DNA from: Dermanyssus gallinae | Lineage: Eukaryota; Arthropoda; Arachnida; Mesostigmata; Dermanyssidae | DNA length: 64,000 nt | Direction: 5' to 3' | Assembly (NCBI GenBank): GCA_003439945.1 | Contig: QVRM01002215.1 | Coordinates: 744,001 to 808,000, forward strand | Shown: positions 1-12,236 of the stretch, one piece after another | Position numbering within the stretch: the stretch's first letter is position 1 | Layout of the letters: each line of letters opens with the position of its first letter | Translations under genes and position numbers: made by a program | Notes under the pieces: model-generated | The model's database searches: none | Seen by the model: only the letters and a program-made list of their open reading frames with translations | Told to the model about the DNA's origin: nothing

Positions 1-330
1 GACCTCGTGCCACGCTTCCAGCTCCGGCCCACACCTGCTCTTCAATCGTTCAGGACTACCTTCGCAGAGAAGAGCTTGAAAGGAACCCCTGCAGGACCTC
101 CGACATGTCATCACTCGGTACGCTGAAGAGACTTTCCTGAGCCGCAAGCAACCTGTATATGTAGATATTGCTTTCAGCATTGCCCCTGATATCATTTCGA
201 GGGATGCCAGAGCTTCGATAGCCTACGACGGTTGGTAAGGGAACGTAACTAATTAACCATTGTTTTTAAATCATATGACGTGTAATATACCTTTTTGGTC
301 AATGAATGAGATGATGATGATGATAATTCT
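1..330. other. Window edge; unassigned, TGATGA tract
   Basis: No gene is recognised. One forward frame is open from about position 77 to 238, but I do not recognise the peptide. A short (ATG)n tract lies at about 309-325. A similar TGATGATGATG tract ends the CR1-like LINE relic near 45.8 kb, so this could be the worn 3' tail of another LINE. That is inference from the tail alone. Confidence 0.2.
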
Positions 331-1527
331 TGAATAGCCACGTTTGTGCATAAACTCGCCATACCGTCGCACTAATAGGACTATAACAAATAAACATTCA
401 ATACCGATAGAGCTCATTTTCCTAGGTTTTGTAATGTGTATCTGTGACAAGGGCATTGGGCAGCAATGTGCGGTCCTTAAGTGTATATATTGGGTTGTTT
501 AGGGTGCTTCGTTAGCCCGTCGTTGCTATCAATGCGGTCATGCGGTAGGTAGGCTGTTGCTTTCGAGATTGCGACATTTACAGGAGAGAGGAGCGTACTT
601 CAAGTCAACTTTTCACTATTGTATCTATTTCCTGTCGTGGATACATTCTTCAGTTACGCTATGTTTAATTAGGTGTGCCGCATAACTGACCAATAGGGTC
701 GTGGATAACAGTTTGACTGGTTGTGTTGCTTTGCGGGCACTAACTAAGTACTACAAAATACGCGGTTGTCTTAAGTGTCCGTAGGCAAACATGCGCAGAT
801 CACTATCTCACCGGGGATGAACAAAGTGCAGATAAGCAAGTTCTTAAGTATCAGGCAGTCAATACATATTGTATTCATATTATTGAGATTGCTTGCTTAG
901 GCTTTTATCATTTGTGATGTCTTGCGACGACGAGGCACGCCGCTGTGCTTTAGTCAAAACGTATGTACAAAGAGCTTAACACAAAAACGCCGCACGACAC
1001 TGGTCTGTTCTAAACGGCCCATGCTTGTTTCTCCGGCGACTGGATAAACAAGAGTGGACAAAGGTAAGGCCTTTGAGCCAGCATATTATTCCCAAACGGT
1101 AAGCATATGTTTATCATAATACCTATCATCGTCAATTAGTACATCGGACTGCTTTTGACATGGAATCTAAGTGTTTGCATTTTCTATAAGCTACCACGAT
1201 GGGCCGATTTTATCGTTAACATTAAACAGAGAAAAACTTTGATTGGATAGCAATAACCGATGCGACAACAAATTAAAATGTTCTTCAATATTTGTTTAAT
1301 ATTTAAAAATCATGCTTAAAATACTATGTTTCGTAAACAATGTAATTAAAGCTATTCTGAATGCAGAGGTAGTACATAATCAACGTTTAATAAAGGCGTA
1401 AGTTTAAAGGAAACCTTAGTGCACTCTGATGAATATGCGCTTGGCACACCCATTAATATAGTTTCTATAAAGTTATACAAATGCAAGTTTGAATAGTCAA
1501 TTAGAATTAAACAAGCTTAATATTATA
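331..1527. other. AT-rich anonymous DNA
   Basis: I see no recognisable gene, RNA or mobile element here. Open frames are short and without family motifs. Confidence 0.5.
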
Positions 1528-1600
1528 GGGAGAGGGAGAGGGAGAGGAGAGGGAGAGGGAGAGGGAGGGAGGGAGAGGGAGAGGGAGAGAGAGGGAGAGG
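1528..1600. repeat. Purine microsatellite (GGGAGA)n
   Basis: About 73 bases of nearly pure G/A, built from GGGAGA with GGGA and GA variants. It is a polypurine strand, able in principle to form triplex-like DNA. It passes directly into the AT-rich tract that follows. Confidence 0.95.
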
Positions 1601-2010
1601 TAAGTGATAGGATATATTGAGATGTATATGAGAGTGTGTATTATATATGTATAGAAAGGATAGGGAGATGATTTAGAGTTATATTGTTATTTATAGTTAG
1701 ATTATAGGGATTTTAGAGTTATATTATATTTATATGGTATTTATAGTTATTTTATAGGATATTTATTTTATCTGATATTATAGTATTATTTATATTTTAT
1801 ATGTATTTATATTATATTTATAGTTTATTTATATTTATATTCTATTTATATTATATTTATATTTTATTTTATTATATTTATATTTATATTTCTCTTTCTA
1901 TTTTTTTCTTTCTCTTTTTTTTATTTATATTTATATTATATTTATATTTTATTTTATTCTTTTATATTATATTTATATTTTTATTTATTTTATATTTAGC
2001 ATTGCTTTTT
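1601..2010. repeat. Degenerate TATTTATATT-type AT tract
   Basis: From about 1600 to 2010 the top strand is almost only T and A, with irregular repeats of TATTTATATT, TTATATTT and T-rich runs. The hydrophobic open frame inside it (Y, I, F, L only) is a by-product of composition, not a gene. Confidence 0.85.
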
Positions 2011-2642
2011 AAGTTGTGTCGAAGCCACGTACTGAACAATAAAGTGAACAGGGTAACAAGACCTGTGGGTGGCTAGCGACTGGGGGCACAAAATGTCGAC
2101 AACAATCACACACCAGCGAGAGCAAAAAAGATTCGTTCCCGCTGTCGATTGGAAATGTACTGCCTCGTCAAATACCACTGTGCCACTTTGTGCTAGTTTC
2201 CAACAAGTGTAATGGTTAACTCAGTGGTCGGAATTGCTGCCAGTTACTTGCCCCTTTCTTCTCGGCTTTCTTACTTTTGTCATATTATATTCGTTCATTA
2301 GTAAATGGTAGCCGTTAACAACTTCCGCAATGTGCGCGTACAATTATATATGTATACAACATTCATTGTAATAAAAGTAACAATAGTGCCTATACTCGAG
2401 ATCGGTCCCTATATCAAGGTAAACTTCATTGCCGTCACAGGTTAATATACGTACATCGAAAGGAAAAAAACGAAACTAACTGATAAACATAAATATATTG
2501 ATTGACCTTGAAAATGGGTCCGCGGCATCAGGGTGCGTACTGACTGCAGCGTCTACGATACTCAAATAGATACTCAAGTACATGTCTAAGAGCATTCCTA
2601 AAATAATTATATACGCATGCACATACTATAGAAAAACATAAA

Positions 2643-2645
<3 letters not shown>

Positions 2646-2675
<30 letters not shown>
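2646..2675. repeat. (TA)n microsatellite, about 15 units
   Basis: Uninterrupted alternating T and A. The Tyr-Ile repeat peptides that cross such tracts are not real proteins. Confidence 0.97.
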
Positions 2676-2677
<2 letters not shown>

Positions 2678-5242
2678 TTCCGATGATGTGTGTCCTTCCA
2701 CTCGTAATTTCATATTGTTTGCTCGAGGTTCGAGCCTTAATCCGCGAATAATTATATCCAGTTCGTGATGTTGGCCAAACACTCGTCCACTGCAGGTAGT
2801 ACAAAGCGATAAAACAGGTCTTTGGAGGAAAGTAGTGAGTCAGCAAAAACGTGGCTGGCTATATAAAATTCACCTGGCCGTTATATATAATTCACCAATC
2901 GATTACAACGTCATTAATATAGTCCCAGTGTTCTTTTGACATTGGGACTATATTTATATGCTTCTTTCTTTTTTTGATGTGATTTTGATGCGTTTTAATT
3001 GCTAAGGGTTTCAGGTCCTCCTGGAGGACGCGTATCCCATACGTAGCAGCCAGACCCATTTTAAAGTTAAATCATTCAAGATAATCTGTCTCGTACTGGC
3101 ACCTGCGATTTCTTAGTAGCAGGTCGGATACAAGACAGCAGAATCTCCACGAGACGCGTCGCCTTTTTCCGTGTTGATCTCGACATGAAACGGAGGATCT
3201 CGTGAGCACGCTCTAAGAGCTTGATCCACACGTCGCGGAAGGGCCTGATGTTTGACAGTCCGAGCGGGACAACAAGTAACGTTAAATCCTGAGCTGGCCA
3301 ACGCGAGCGCCAAAGTGGCGAGCTACCTTCGGGAAGCAAAACCGGTGATCTGCCTTAGAACGATCATGAGTGCTGGTGGAGGGTTTTTGCAATTGTTCCT
3401 CGTTGACGAATAGTCTCGCCGTTGCTTTCCTCGGCGGTGCTCATGCTCGACAAGAACTTGTTGAAGTAGTCTATAGTTTGTCCTGACCATTGTCTTCTAA
3501 CGACGGGCTCGTTACCCAGGAGGCGAACTGGAAAATTACGAGCCACGAGGACATCATCACCTATACTGTCCCAGACTAAACTAAAATTAATTTTTTTAGC
3601 CATCTTTTGCGTGGTAATTCGAAACTTTTTTGGGCATTCGCCAGCAACGGCAAGTAACAGGAGATTAGTTCTCAATCATATTTAACGATATAGGAAGAAT
3701 ACATCAATGTACCCAGGTAGATTTGATTCTAGATATGGCTACGTCTCAGTTTTTTATTCGAGCGTTAGCCTCCTAAGCCATTATTGCTACTTGCCCGGTC
3801 TGAGCCTTCCAGGAATGCATTGGAGTTAGCCAGCATCCGCCCAACTCCTCTCAAATCCTAGCTCCAGCAAATTCCATTTAGTCTCTACGAATCTAGGCAA
3901 TCCTACTCTACTCAGTCTTCTCAACGGATTGATGTTGTCTGCATTAAACTTAATACGGCTAACAAATGTTTTACCTGCATTCTTACCGCAAAGGAACACA
4001 CATGGAAGCAACAGAAAAACAACATTTTCCCAAGATCCTAGCGACTTATAATCCAGTAAAGACTGTATCCTAACTAACCAATTGCAGTGATGCAATGACT
4101 GGTTTTAGCGGGTTCCAGCTTTTCAGTTACCTCTCAACACGGAGCCTGAGTTGACGTGAGAGAGAATGAGAGCATTCCTGCATTCCATGTAGGAATGCTA
4201 TTGGCTATAAAATGAAGGGACCAAGGGCGGCAGAGGCACGGACCCGTGCCTATCTTAGCCGGTGTAAAGTGTGGCATGCCCATAGAAACAGTTTTGCATG
4301 GTTTGCACGCGATAAATGTCACTTAATGGAAAATATTTATATAGTACATTAGGATTAGTTTATAAAGGGGACATAACTTAATACTTCATGGAGCGCTCAG
4401 GCGTTTCTCTGAGAAATTGTACCGTCCAATGTATAACAAGGATATAAAAAATAAATACTTATGTACTCTATATGTTACATTTTCGATCCAGATTATATTA
4501 AACAAAAAACAGACCAACAGAGCCAACATATATGTATGGCAAGACTACACATGCTAGAGGTGTACGAATAAGATACTCCTGAATACGGACTATAGCTTAG
4601 GGGTTGAATCCCAGCCAACATTTAACGTCTGCGGAATTGCTTCTGCATTGCTTCGTAAGACGGACTCCATACATACAAACGTACATTGATAGAAATCAAA
4701 CCCGTGCACTATGTGTCTCCTCTGGTCGCCTAGCGAGTGCACCACGCCACCGGGCTCGACACTGTGGCTGTCATTTGCCATGGTGGAGATGACCAGCATG
4801 GTCTGCAGTGAAAGCTTTACGTGCTATACTTGGCCCTATCGCGCCACGCAAATAGCTAGCTGCTAGCGCTGTGCCATTTCGGCAGCACACGAGATGTTGA
4901 ACAAAATATTACCTTGTAATTAAATATTATCCTGACTGTAAAATACATGGTAAAAATTGATACTGTTTGCCGCAAACCTAGTGTTATGACTGTTGACCAT
5001 ACATGCCACAGTATGCGCCACAGCATCGGTCACTATAATATATAAAGACGGCTTGAGGCGTTTACAAGGCGCTATTTAAAGCAAGTCCGGAACGGTCTTT
5101 CTGTTGAACCTTCGTACTACTGCAGCCTCTTTTGGCCAAAACGATGAAATGCACAGACACCTATGTGTCGCTTCGTTGGAGACTCAATGATGCGTTACAC
5201 ATTCTCCGGAAGATCGATCGGTTTCGTTTATGCGCAAACATG

Positions 5243-5260
5243 TATATATATATATATATA
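5243..5260. repeat. (TA)n microsatellite, 9 units
   Basis: Uninterrupted alternating T and A, 18 bases. Confidence 0.95.
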
Positions 5261-6125
5261 CGGGACAACGGGCCTGCATCAAAGATTTAAGTGATTGGAA
5301 AGAAATATTGCAAAGGCAAAACTCTCGCTTGGGAGGTAAGAAGGACGAGGGCACACCACTAGAAGCTTGTTTCTATAACTACATGTGTCCAAATGTAGTT
5401 AAGACTACGGTTCCAGCAGATATAGTTCTAGTAGACTAGTTTTCATGCGGATGATGGTTTATAAGATCGTTATTGATAGCCATTATAACCAGTTACGCAA
5501 TTCATGTGTAAGCAGGTGTCTGCTAGCCGTTTTAAAGTGTTCGCACCCGCTAAAGGTGAGTCATTAATTAGTGTTGTGTAGACCAGTCTGCTCAAACTTG
5601 TTGCACGAGAATTGCCTAAACCCCTCGTCCCTCAATGATGCGCACTTTGTTGCGCGTGGAGCTCGTGACTCCTAGAAACTAAGCCAGGGGGGGACGCTGA
5701 GCGGCTGACTCGGTGAACTGCAGTGGAAGTTTGTGAAACTCTAGATTAGCACACTCTGTTTTCAAAATCTAGGCAATCCCGCAGGAGTAGTTTACCGCAC
5801 CCCTTGCAATCAAAGGGGAGGGGGCGGGGGGGCTTAAACTCTACGCTAATGACAAAATACGTGTAGGGAAATGCGGCGGAACGCGGTCAACATCGCGGAA
5901 TGACAGAAATGCACGGCCGGCAGACAACGTACGAGGCGTGATGGCGTCACCGATGCAACAGCGAGTGGACCCGCTAGAGAGAGCAGCGTAAACAACTGCA
6001 CGGACGCCAGCAAAAGAAGCTCGACGACTGCAGAGTGGCAACCCGAACGGTGCTCTTGTTGAAATGCGATGACGGCATGGTGGAGTCTAGCGACGTCGCC
6101 AGCTAATGTAACAACTACAACACTC

Positions 6126-6171
6126 GCAAGAAAGGAGCGTAGTGCCCACGTAGCAAGAAAGGAACGTAGTG
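6126..6171. repeat. Short direct repeat, 19 bp twice
   Basis: GCAAGAAAGGAGCGTAGTG (6126-6144) returns at 6153-6171 with one substitution. The copies are eight bases apart. No gene is associated. Confidence 0.85.
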
Positions 6172-6323
6172 TTTTCCGCCAAGAGGGTAAATGTCACTTT
6201 ATTCTATATGCTAGCCTTATTTAATTTCGAAAATATTTCTAAAAAGGCGTTAAACTCTTGGAAATAAACCTGTGAGGCCGGAGACGATAAAGGCGACGTG
6301 CTGTTTCAAGTATGGAAAATATA

Positions 6324-6361
6324 TAGTCTAGGATGTATAGTCTAGGATAGGTCTAGGATGT
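6324..6361. repeat. Small tandem repeat of TAGTCTAGGAT
   Basis: Three imperfect copies of a TAGTCTAGGATG-like unit lie in tandem. This is probably local slippage. Confidence 0.75.
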
Positions 6362-6577
6362 GCAAACTCGCGCTTGAAGGCTATATGTATTTAGGTACAG
6401 TGGAAGCAATGTTGTCAATCGGAAGTCAAAAGTATCGATATTCTCAAGAAAATTGCCCAAAAACATCAGCCAGTGTTGGCCGTTGTCGATGTTTCCAATA
6501 TTGGGCGAGACTAACACAACCGGTCGCGCTTCTCTGCAGATGGATCTATCTCGTTTAGACAAAGCAGTATCCGATGA

Positions 6578-6599
6578 ATATATATATATATATATATAT
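6578..6599. repeat. (TA)n microsatellite, 11 units
   Basis: Alternating T and A about 40 bases upstream of the LINE endonuclease fragment that starts near 6640. Confidence 0.95.
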
Positions 6600-6639
6600 T
6601 GCATTTTGGAGACGACCAAAATAGGGCGTATGCATAGGC

Positions 6640-7086
6640 GTGCGAACGGAGGAGCATGCCAAGCTCCTTCGTAGCACCGCCAGGCAGATCATATTAGAAG
6701 TAATCGATTACTATCTCATATGTGTTTATAGCCCACCAGAGCGGACCGTCCATCGGATAGTACAGGACGTAGGTGAATGCATGGAAATCTGCACAAATGT
6801 AAATGCAAACAAAATTATAGGTGGCAATTTTAACTGTAAATTGACAAAAGAAGATGCCAGACAAAATAGTTTTAAAATTGCTGTCAACAAACTTCGATTA
6901 AGCATCCATAATAATCGTAATGACCCAACATATTTTAGCTGGAACGGGTACAGCGCGATCGACATTGTTTTATCGTCGACACCACAGGCTGTCGAGGCTA
7001 TCTTACTAAGCAAAATCTCGTTACTATTTGTAATTTTACCTCAACGAAACTGGGAAATGGTGCGAACAGAGCAAGCTCAAGATTAA
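6640..7086 (+). pseudogene. LINE APE-type endonuclease fragment
   Basis: A 148-codon open frame matches the apurinic-endonuclease-like domain that nicks target DNA in APE-type non-LTR retrotransposons. The line YYLICVYSPP resembles the early strand of the domain. KIIGGNFNCKL matches the conserved GGDFN catalytic-site block, here with N for D. Later SWNGYSAIDIVLSS resembles the block that ends in D-x-V/L before the terminal SDH motif, which I do not see. A canonical domain is about 220-240 residues, so this copy is truncated at both ends. The frame runs straight into a C-terminal RT piece after about 7050, which implies that the RT core was deleted. The clade is not resolved. Confidence 0.6.
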
Positions 7087-7573
7087 CGCCGAAAAGTCAA
7101 AGGTCTTACGTTTCAGCAGAGGAGGGTCATACGCGTCCAGGGATCATGGTCCATCAGTTTATGAAAAACCACTCAAATTTGTTAGCCATTTCTTGTATTT
7201 TTGCGTCACACTAACCCCTAGACTTTTCTTTAGCGGACATATCAAGGAAATACATACAAAAGCTACGTCTGCAATGTTTTGGTTAGGGCACACAGGCAAA
7301 ATGCATAAAGTGGGCGTAAAAACAGCTATAAATTGCTATAAAATTAAAGTAATCTCTGTAGCAACATACTGTATTTCTACAATTGCACCATACCTAAACC
7401 TGAGCCATTTAAAAAGTCTGGATAAACTGAAAGCTTGCTATGTTAAGCGTATATTACGGCTTCCAAAATGCGCATCGCCAACACTTGCTTTAGAGATGTG
7501 CGGAGACAGAACACTCATTAAAGACCTGGAACTTAATAACACACCATTTACAACGCACATTCTAGATTTATAG
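7052..7573 (+). pseudogene. LINE reverse transcriptase C-terminal fragment
   Basis: The block LKINAEKSKVLRF matches the conserved post-catalytic RT block of LINEs (consensus L-x-I/L-N-x-x-K-S/T-K). In the next frame, from about 7193, a 126-codon frame carries a thumb-like region with helical segments around KVISVATYCISTIAPYL. At least one frameshift separates the two. The catalytic YADD block and everything upstream of it are missing, and the endonuclease fragment (6640-7086) abuts directly. I infer one LINE copy with an internal deletion. A (TA)n tract starts about 50 bases after the last open codon. Confidence 0.55.
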
Positions 7574-7623
7574 CAAGAACAGAAATTTAAATTTTGTGGC
7601 GGAAAACTATTTTGCTGGCCCGG

Positions 7624-7638
7624 TATATATATATATAT
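7624..7638. repeat. (TA)n tract at LINE fragment end
   Basis: A short alternating T/A run about 50 bases downstream of the RT C-terminal fragment. Confidence 0.85.
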
Positions 7639-7717
7639 TGTGAGACCAAAGTGTCACATCGTGACACCTTGTGAAACATGAATTAACTGTCTACCAACTT
7701 TATGGTGAAATAAATAC

Positions 7718-7720
<3 letters not shown>

Positions 7721-7813
<93 letters not shown>
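7721..7813. repeat. (TA)n microsatellite, about 46 units
   Basis: Ninety-three bases of uninterrupted alternating T and A, one of the longest in the window. Tracts this long are prone to length change and to assembly error. Confidence 0.97.
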
Positions 7814-7814
<1 letters not shown>

Positions 7815-8548
7815 TACAGAGTACAATGAAGGGTGCAGTAAAGTGGAAATCTTATGACACAGGAGCAAACCTGCTACCTCGCTTATAATGCAGTGTACCA
7901 TCATCTACCAAAAGAGTACCATCATCACTGCAAGTCAGGCATAAGTGGGACTACTTCGACTACAGAATGGCCTATATAACGTTCATTTATAAACATAAAA
8001 GGGACATACAAGGCGGGAGGGATCAATATCGTTTGACCTCGTAGAAAGGTGAACCGTTCGCGCAATTGCGGACAGCAAGATAGCTACCTAATATGCCTTC
8101 TTTTCAATATTAACGCTAAGGCCTTCTCTCCAAAAGTAAAACATCTCCTTACACTGGAGAAGCACAACGGAAATCTACTGGTGTGGAGTAGGTGTACCAG
8201 GTTCTATAGTCAAGCTCGAAAAGTAAGAGTTCAAAGTCGATAAGGTTCACTATGAGCACTGTTGACTAATTCATTCAATCACTCCTTCTTTTGACAGAAA
8301 CTCTTTGTTATTTCTTGGCCAGAATGCCCAAACGCTGGCATGCCGCCAGGCATTCTCTTTGTTCAAGGGTAGAAACGTTATCACAAACAAGATCCAAATC
8401 TCTTTTAAGTTGCTTTTTTTGTAAGTTGGTCATTTGGGCTCGTGGGAGAACAGGCCCTTACAATGTTGTGATTCGGCGAAAAAAGTTTTAGGAAGACTCA
8501 AGAAGCAAGACACCTATTGTCAACTCGCCGTCTTTTTCTATAAGGACT

Positions 8549-8652
8549 TTCAGAGCCTTCTGTCTTTTTTGGCTAAAAACTTTCGTGGCGAGCTGTGTTT
8601 ACTGCCAAGACGACGTAGAGGATGACTCGGCTCATACTCTGCTAAAGAGCCT
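8549..8652 (+). pseudogene. Possible R1-like LINE C-terminal zinc motif
   Basis: One forward frame reads CVYCQDDVEDDSAHTLL. This fits the C-x2-C ... D-x-x-H-T-L motif near the C-terminus of R1/TRAS-type LINE proteins, where a final Cys usually follows. That last Cys is not visible here, because a T-rich run begins. Frames upstream (8049-8625) are short and shifted. The call rests on this single motif. Confidence 0.35.
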
Positions 8653-8709
8653 TTTTTTATTTTTTTTTTTAATTTTAAGTATTGAAACAGAATAGCTGCA
8701 GCAATTGCA

Positions 8710-8860
8710 AGGAGAGGTACGTTTAGTGAGTATGAGCCTCAAAGGGCTAAAATCCATCCGCTGGGGTCCAGTCCCACACTGCTCGAGATGGACGTGGGGA
8801 CCCATCTCATTCCTTACTCGCTGCAATAGTACGTAGCCATCTTTAATCCTTCCCAAAAAA
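8710..8860 (+). repeat. SINE-like repeat B, copy 1
   Basis: This segment matches 62381-62542 over about 150 bases on the same strand. Shared blocks include ATCCATCCGCTGGGGTC, GTCCCACACTGCTCGAG and CAATAGTACGTA. A B-box-like GGGGTCcAGTCCCAC lies at about 8763-8777, and a weak A-box-like stretch lies upstream. The 3' end is followed by an A-run (CCCAAAAAA). Size, likely pol III boxes and the A-rich end suggest a SINE. I do not recognise the family. Confidence 0.55.
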
Positions 8861-10247
8861 GGTCATCTTAGCTTCATGGGAAAAAACTCAGCAGTTTGCC
8901 TGATTTACGGGCAAAATCGCAAATTAAGCTGAAGCCATCAGTATGAAACGCACAATTGAATTGTGATTTTCCAAGCACAGGTGAAGTGAGGCGAATCACA
9001 GATTGACAAAAATGTCTGACCCAACGTCGTTGCTCTATAAACAGGATGCGTCCCGAAAACTGAGGCAGCCCAGGACCGTCGTACCTACGGAGCAGTGAAC
9101 AGGATCATGCAAGTGGAGACAACAGCGCTCGAAACTGCCAGGTCAGTAGCACAACAACAAAAAATATAAGTAAAAAAAGAGTTGCAAAAGCAGATGCAAT
9201 TGGCGGCCATTACATAACACGGCCAAAGCTTCACGCCAAACAAAACTCGAAGCACGAAAGGTCAGTATGATTGCAGGTGTGATGAAAGTTGACGGAGTGC
9301 ACACGCTACGCGGGTAGCAACAGTTAGCCGGGTCCCCTTGCCTTGTTGCTTTGGGTGACAAATCGCAGGAGCCACTATGGTCGATCTGTGGGTGGAGCAG
9401 GGCGGAATGGAAGCCTTTGGAGACTGGGTTGCCAGCCAGCACCGACGCTCGTTAACTGTTGTGAGCAACAGGTAAGCCAAATTCTTAATGGCAACGTGGA
9501 TGCTGAGAACATACTCCTAGAAGAATATGTTCTTGACAAGTTGTTATTATGGCTAACGTAAGGGATGTCGCTGATGGCGTTCCACAGAGCAGAAAAAAAT
9601 TGCAAGACGTTAGATGGCAACCGATGGCAAAATCAAACTTTCGAGTCTAAAAGTGGTGTCAATTAGCTAATGCCCTATTGCCGAACACCCGAAAGTCAGT
9701 GCCACGACTTGAATAAGTCGACTGCTCTTGTGAGAGTATGGAGGTTATTCGGAGCATTGCGGAAATAATCCGTCTTCGAATTCTGTGCGATGATAACATA
9801 TACCTACCTTCTCATAATAGCTGGGATAAAAGCTAAACAACAGTAGTAGATACGCTCTCTGCTCTAGCTCGCCTGAGTTGCATCATATCCATTGTGAGGA
9901 GATGATCTGTAAGAGAAACAGGTCCGGCCAACACGCAGGTAATGTAACACTGACAACACTTTTAATTTGTAATTTTGATTGTGGTATATATAGGCTATTG
10001 AGGATCGTAAAATGAGGTGTGTTGTGAATTAGACAGATAGATAGATACTTCTACATGTCCGGCCCTCGGTGCATTGAAAAAATGCCTCAAGGTGATTTCA
10101 AGCCCGTGGAGTATAAACGATAACCTATAAATAAAAACATCATTCATAAAAAAAACTATTTGTTGTTAGTTAGATGTTAGGCTAAGTGTTTTGAACTTTG
10201 GGGCAACTAGATTGAATATTTAAGTACGCAAGGGCTTGCGTTTCATG
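8861..10247. other. Anonymous DNA
   Basis: No gene or element is recognised. Frames at 9143-9620 overlap on both strands and show no domain motif. Confidence 0.4.
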
Positions 10248-10309
10248 ATACTCACTGTTTGATTTACACAAATATATATATATATATATATATGTAAATC
10301 AAACAGTGA

Positions 10310-10313
<4 letters not shown>
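10248..10313. repeat. Perfect 21-bp inverted repeat around (TA)n
   Basis: The left arm, 10248-10268, and the right arm, 10293-10313, are perfect reverse complements over 21 bases. The spacer is a 24-base AT-rich tract, mostly (TA)n. The structure would extrude as a hairpin or cruciform. It could be a folded-back duplication across a microsatellite or the core of a small foldback element. A second (TA)n run follows directly. Confidence 0.9.

Positions 10314-10350
<37 letters not shown>
10311..10350. repeat. (TA)n microsatellite, 20 units
   Basis: Alternating T and A starting inside the right arm of the 21-bp inverted repeat. Confidence 0.95.
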
Positions 10351-10353
<3 letters not shown>

Positions 10354-11759
10354 TGAAAATAATACTGAAAAGAAACCATTTAATAAATAAAATGAAGAAA
10401 TGATTTAAAAATATATACATAAAGACACGCTTTATTTGTATAGCGTCATACATGTTATTATCGCATTGCTATCGCCTGCTGTTGCAATGATTTATTATTC
10501 TGATATTTCCCCTTTAGACAGTGTGCTTCTTCTCACCAGCGGTAAAAATATTGATGGCTGGATTATTTTTTCTGAAAACATTCACTCAGATACTTATCCG
10601 TATGTCGTGATATCTGTAAGAAGAGCATTGTCCAGCTGCAGTTGCTTCTGCTACCGGGAGGACGGTGTTGCCGACCCCCCCCCCAAAAAAAATAGAGTGA
10701 AGACAAAATGTAGGTAATCCGAGCTGCCACATTATCTCGTAAATTCTAAATTGAGTTATTAAGTGGACGCAAAAGCGCTCGCCTTTGCAAGCAAATGGCC
10801 AGCAGCGTTCAGGCAAGTTTTGGCCGAAAAGTAACGAAGTACTTCAGCAAACTCTAGCGTCAGCCCTGAGACTGGTGTTGGAAAAACGCGACAAGAAAAT
10901 AACGTCGCCATATTTATATGAATATGATACACTGCACCCAATTTAGTTGCCGAGTATTATTTATAGGGCAAACTTATCTAATCCTTATAATTAATATATA
11001 ATATTGTGTTTACCTTTGCAGGTCAAACTGTGGCCATGCAACTGTCAGACCAGTGGCTTTTGATGCAGTCCGCGAACTCCGGCTTACAATAATGTCTCAA
11101 AAGAAAGGCCAATTAAGCACGCACTAATATGAGCCAGTAATAGCATTTTTATCGAAGACAAACAAAGGACTTGGTACAGAACGCCCCTTTACCAGTTATT
11201 CGTTTTTTCAACCTGTATGCTAGAAATTAGACTATCTAGTAAAGTAATATCTATCCCGCTAGCTGTCTACATGTTTAGTGACAACTAAGTTTGCAAAAAG
11301 TAAAAAGAATATTGCGTAATTATTAATCAATTGCGGCCCTTCAATTTTATTAGACGGACACATGAATGCGCAGCTCCCGTCTACTATGGTGGGAATCGCA
11401 ACGTCTAGGGAATACTTTGGAGATTCTGCATGCGCTTGTAAGCAGTGGTCGTTTAAATTACATGTAACTAATGCTGCTGTTGGTAGCCGGTATGTGGAAA
11501 AACGTCATTGGAATAAGCGCCCTCCAAGCAGATTTGCATTTGCTCAATGGCTTTGCAAATGATCTGATATTTATTGTCTTGAACAGACATAGAATAGATG
11601 CGTTTAATACCAAACTTGAATTCCTGTGGTAGTGGTACTCAAAAGGTAGAGCATGTGTTATTCTGCTGGTAGATTGCTGCTGGAAAGTGATTGTAGACGG
11701 AAGAAGCCAATTTAAAAATGCGGAAGTTCTTCATCACATGATCACCGTGGAAAAGACAG
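10351..11759. other. Anonymous DNA upstream of LINE relic
   Basis: No gene is recognised. A C11 and A8 homopolymer pair lies near 10675-10691. The 5' part of the LINE that starts at about 11760 may reach into the end of this stretch, but its motifs are not readable. Confidence 0.35.
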
Positions 11760-12236
11760 ATGTTACTCAAGCCATCAGTTGGTCCGTTTATAATTGCCGG
11801 AAGAGGATTGGAGTCTTTCTTAGAGGAAAGGGGGGTAATACCAGAGGAACAGCATGAATTTAGGAAAGGAAGGTTAACTCACTCAGCAATTGGAGGGCTG
11901 CTCGGAGCAATCTGGGATACTCTGTCCAGGCCGAAGAATTGCTTATATGCTGTGTTTGTAGATTTGAAAGCGGCGTTTGACATAGCTCCAAGGGATAAGA
12001 TCGTTGAAAAGCTAGCTAAAATGGGAGTGCCGGGGGCAATGCTGAGGTTGCTCATCAGCATCTTAAAACAAAACACGGTGCTGATTGACAACGGGGTTGG
12101 CATTGCGGGGAAGGTAATTCAAACCACAGGGGTTGCGCAGGGCGATGGACTGAGTCCACTACGGTTTTCCGTTCTTCTGGGTGGGCTCGAGAGTGGGCCA
12201 ACATTTTACTGTACGCAGATGATGTAGTAATCTTTA
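11760..12236 (+). pseudogene. LINE reverse transcriptase domain
   Basis: The frame shows RT landmarks in order. GVIPEEQHEFRKGR matches the Q-x-G-F-R block with E for G. YAVFVDLKAAFD carries the first catalytic Asp, and GVAQGDGLSPLRFSVLL matches the G-V-x-Q-G-D-x-L-S-P block. A frameshift follows near 12195. The next frame then reads LLYADDVVIFS, the catalytic YADD box, at 12212-12223. The frame ends soon after at a stop. The polymerase core is therefore nearly complete in motif content but inactive. The spacing and wording suit a CR1/RTE/I-type LINE; I do not assign the clade. Confidence 0.75.

Larger units (their letters stand above)
2011..6125. other. Anonymous DNA with short (TA)n tracts
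   Basis: No gene is recognised. Two (TA)n microsatellites lie at 2646-2675 and 5243-5260. Several minus-strand frames of 60-103 codons between 3.0 and 4.3 kb show no motif I know, and I do not call them genes. Confidence 0.45.

Noticed and set aside
1801..2076. Hydrophobic 91-codon membrane-like frame
   Set aside because: Composition artefact of the TATTT-rich tract.
3076..4095. Several minus-strand frames of 60-103 codons
   Set aside because: No motif links them to each other or to a protein family.
7683..7904. Tyr-Ile repeat proteins (IYIYIY) on both strands at this and other (TA)n sites
   Set aside because: They are direct translations of (TA)n microsatellites with no conserved flanks.
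10675..10691. C11/A8 homopolymers as a functional element
   Set aside because: Simple homopolymers with no associated signal.
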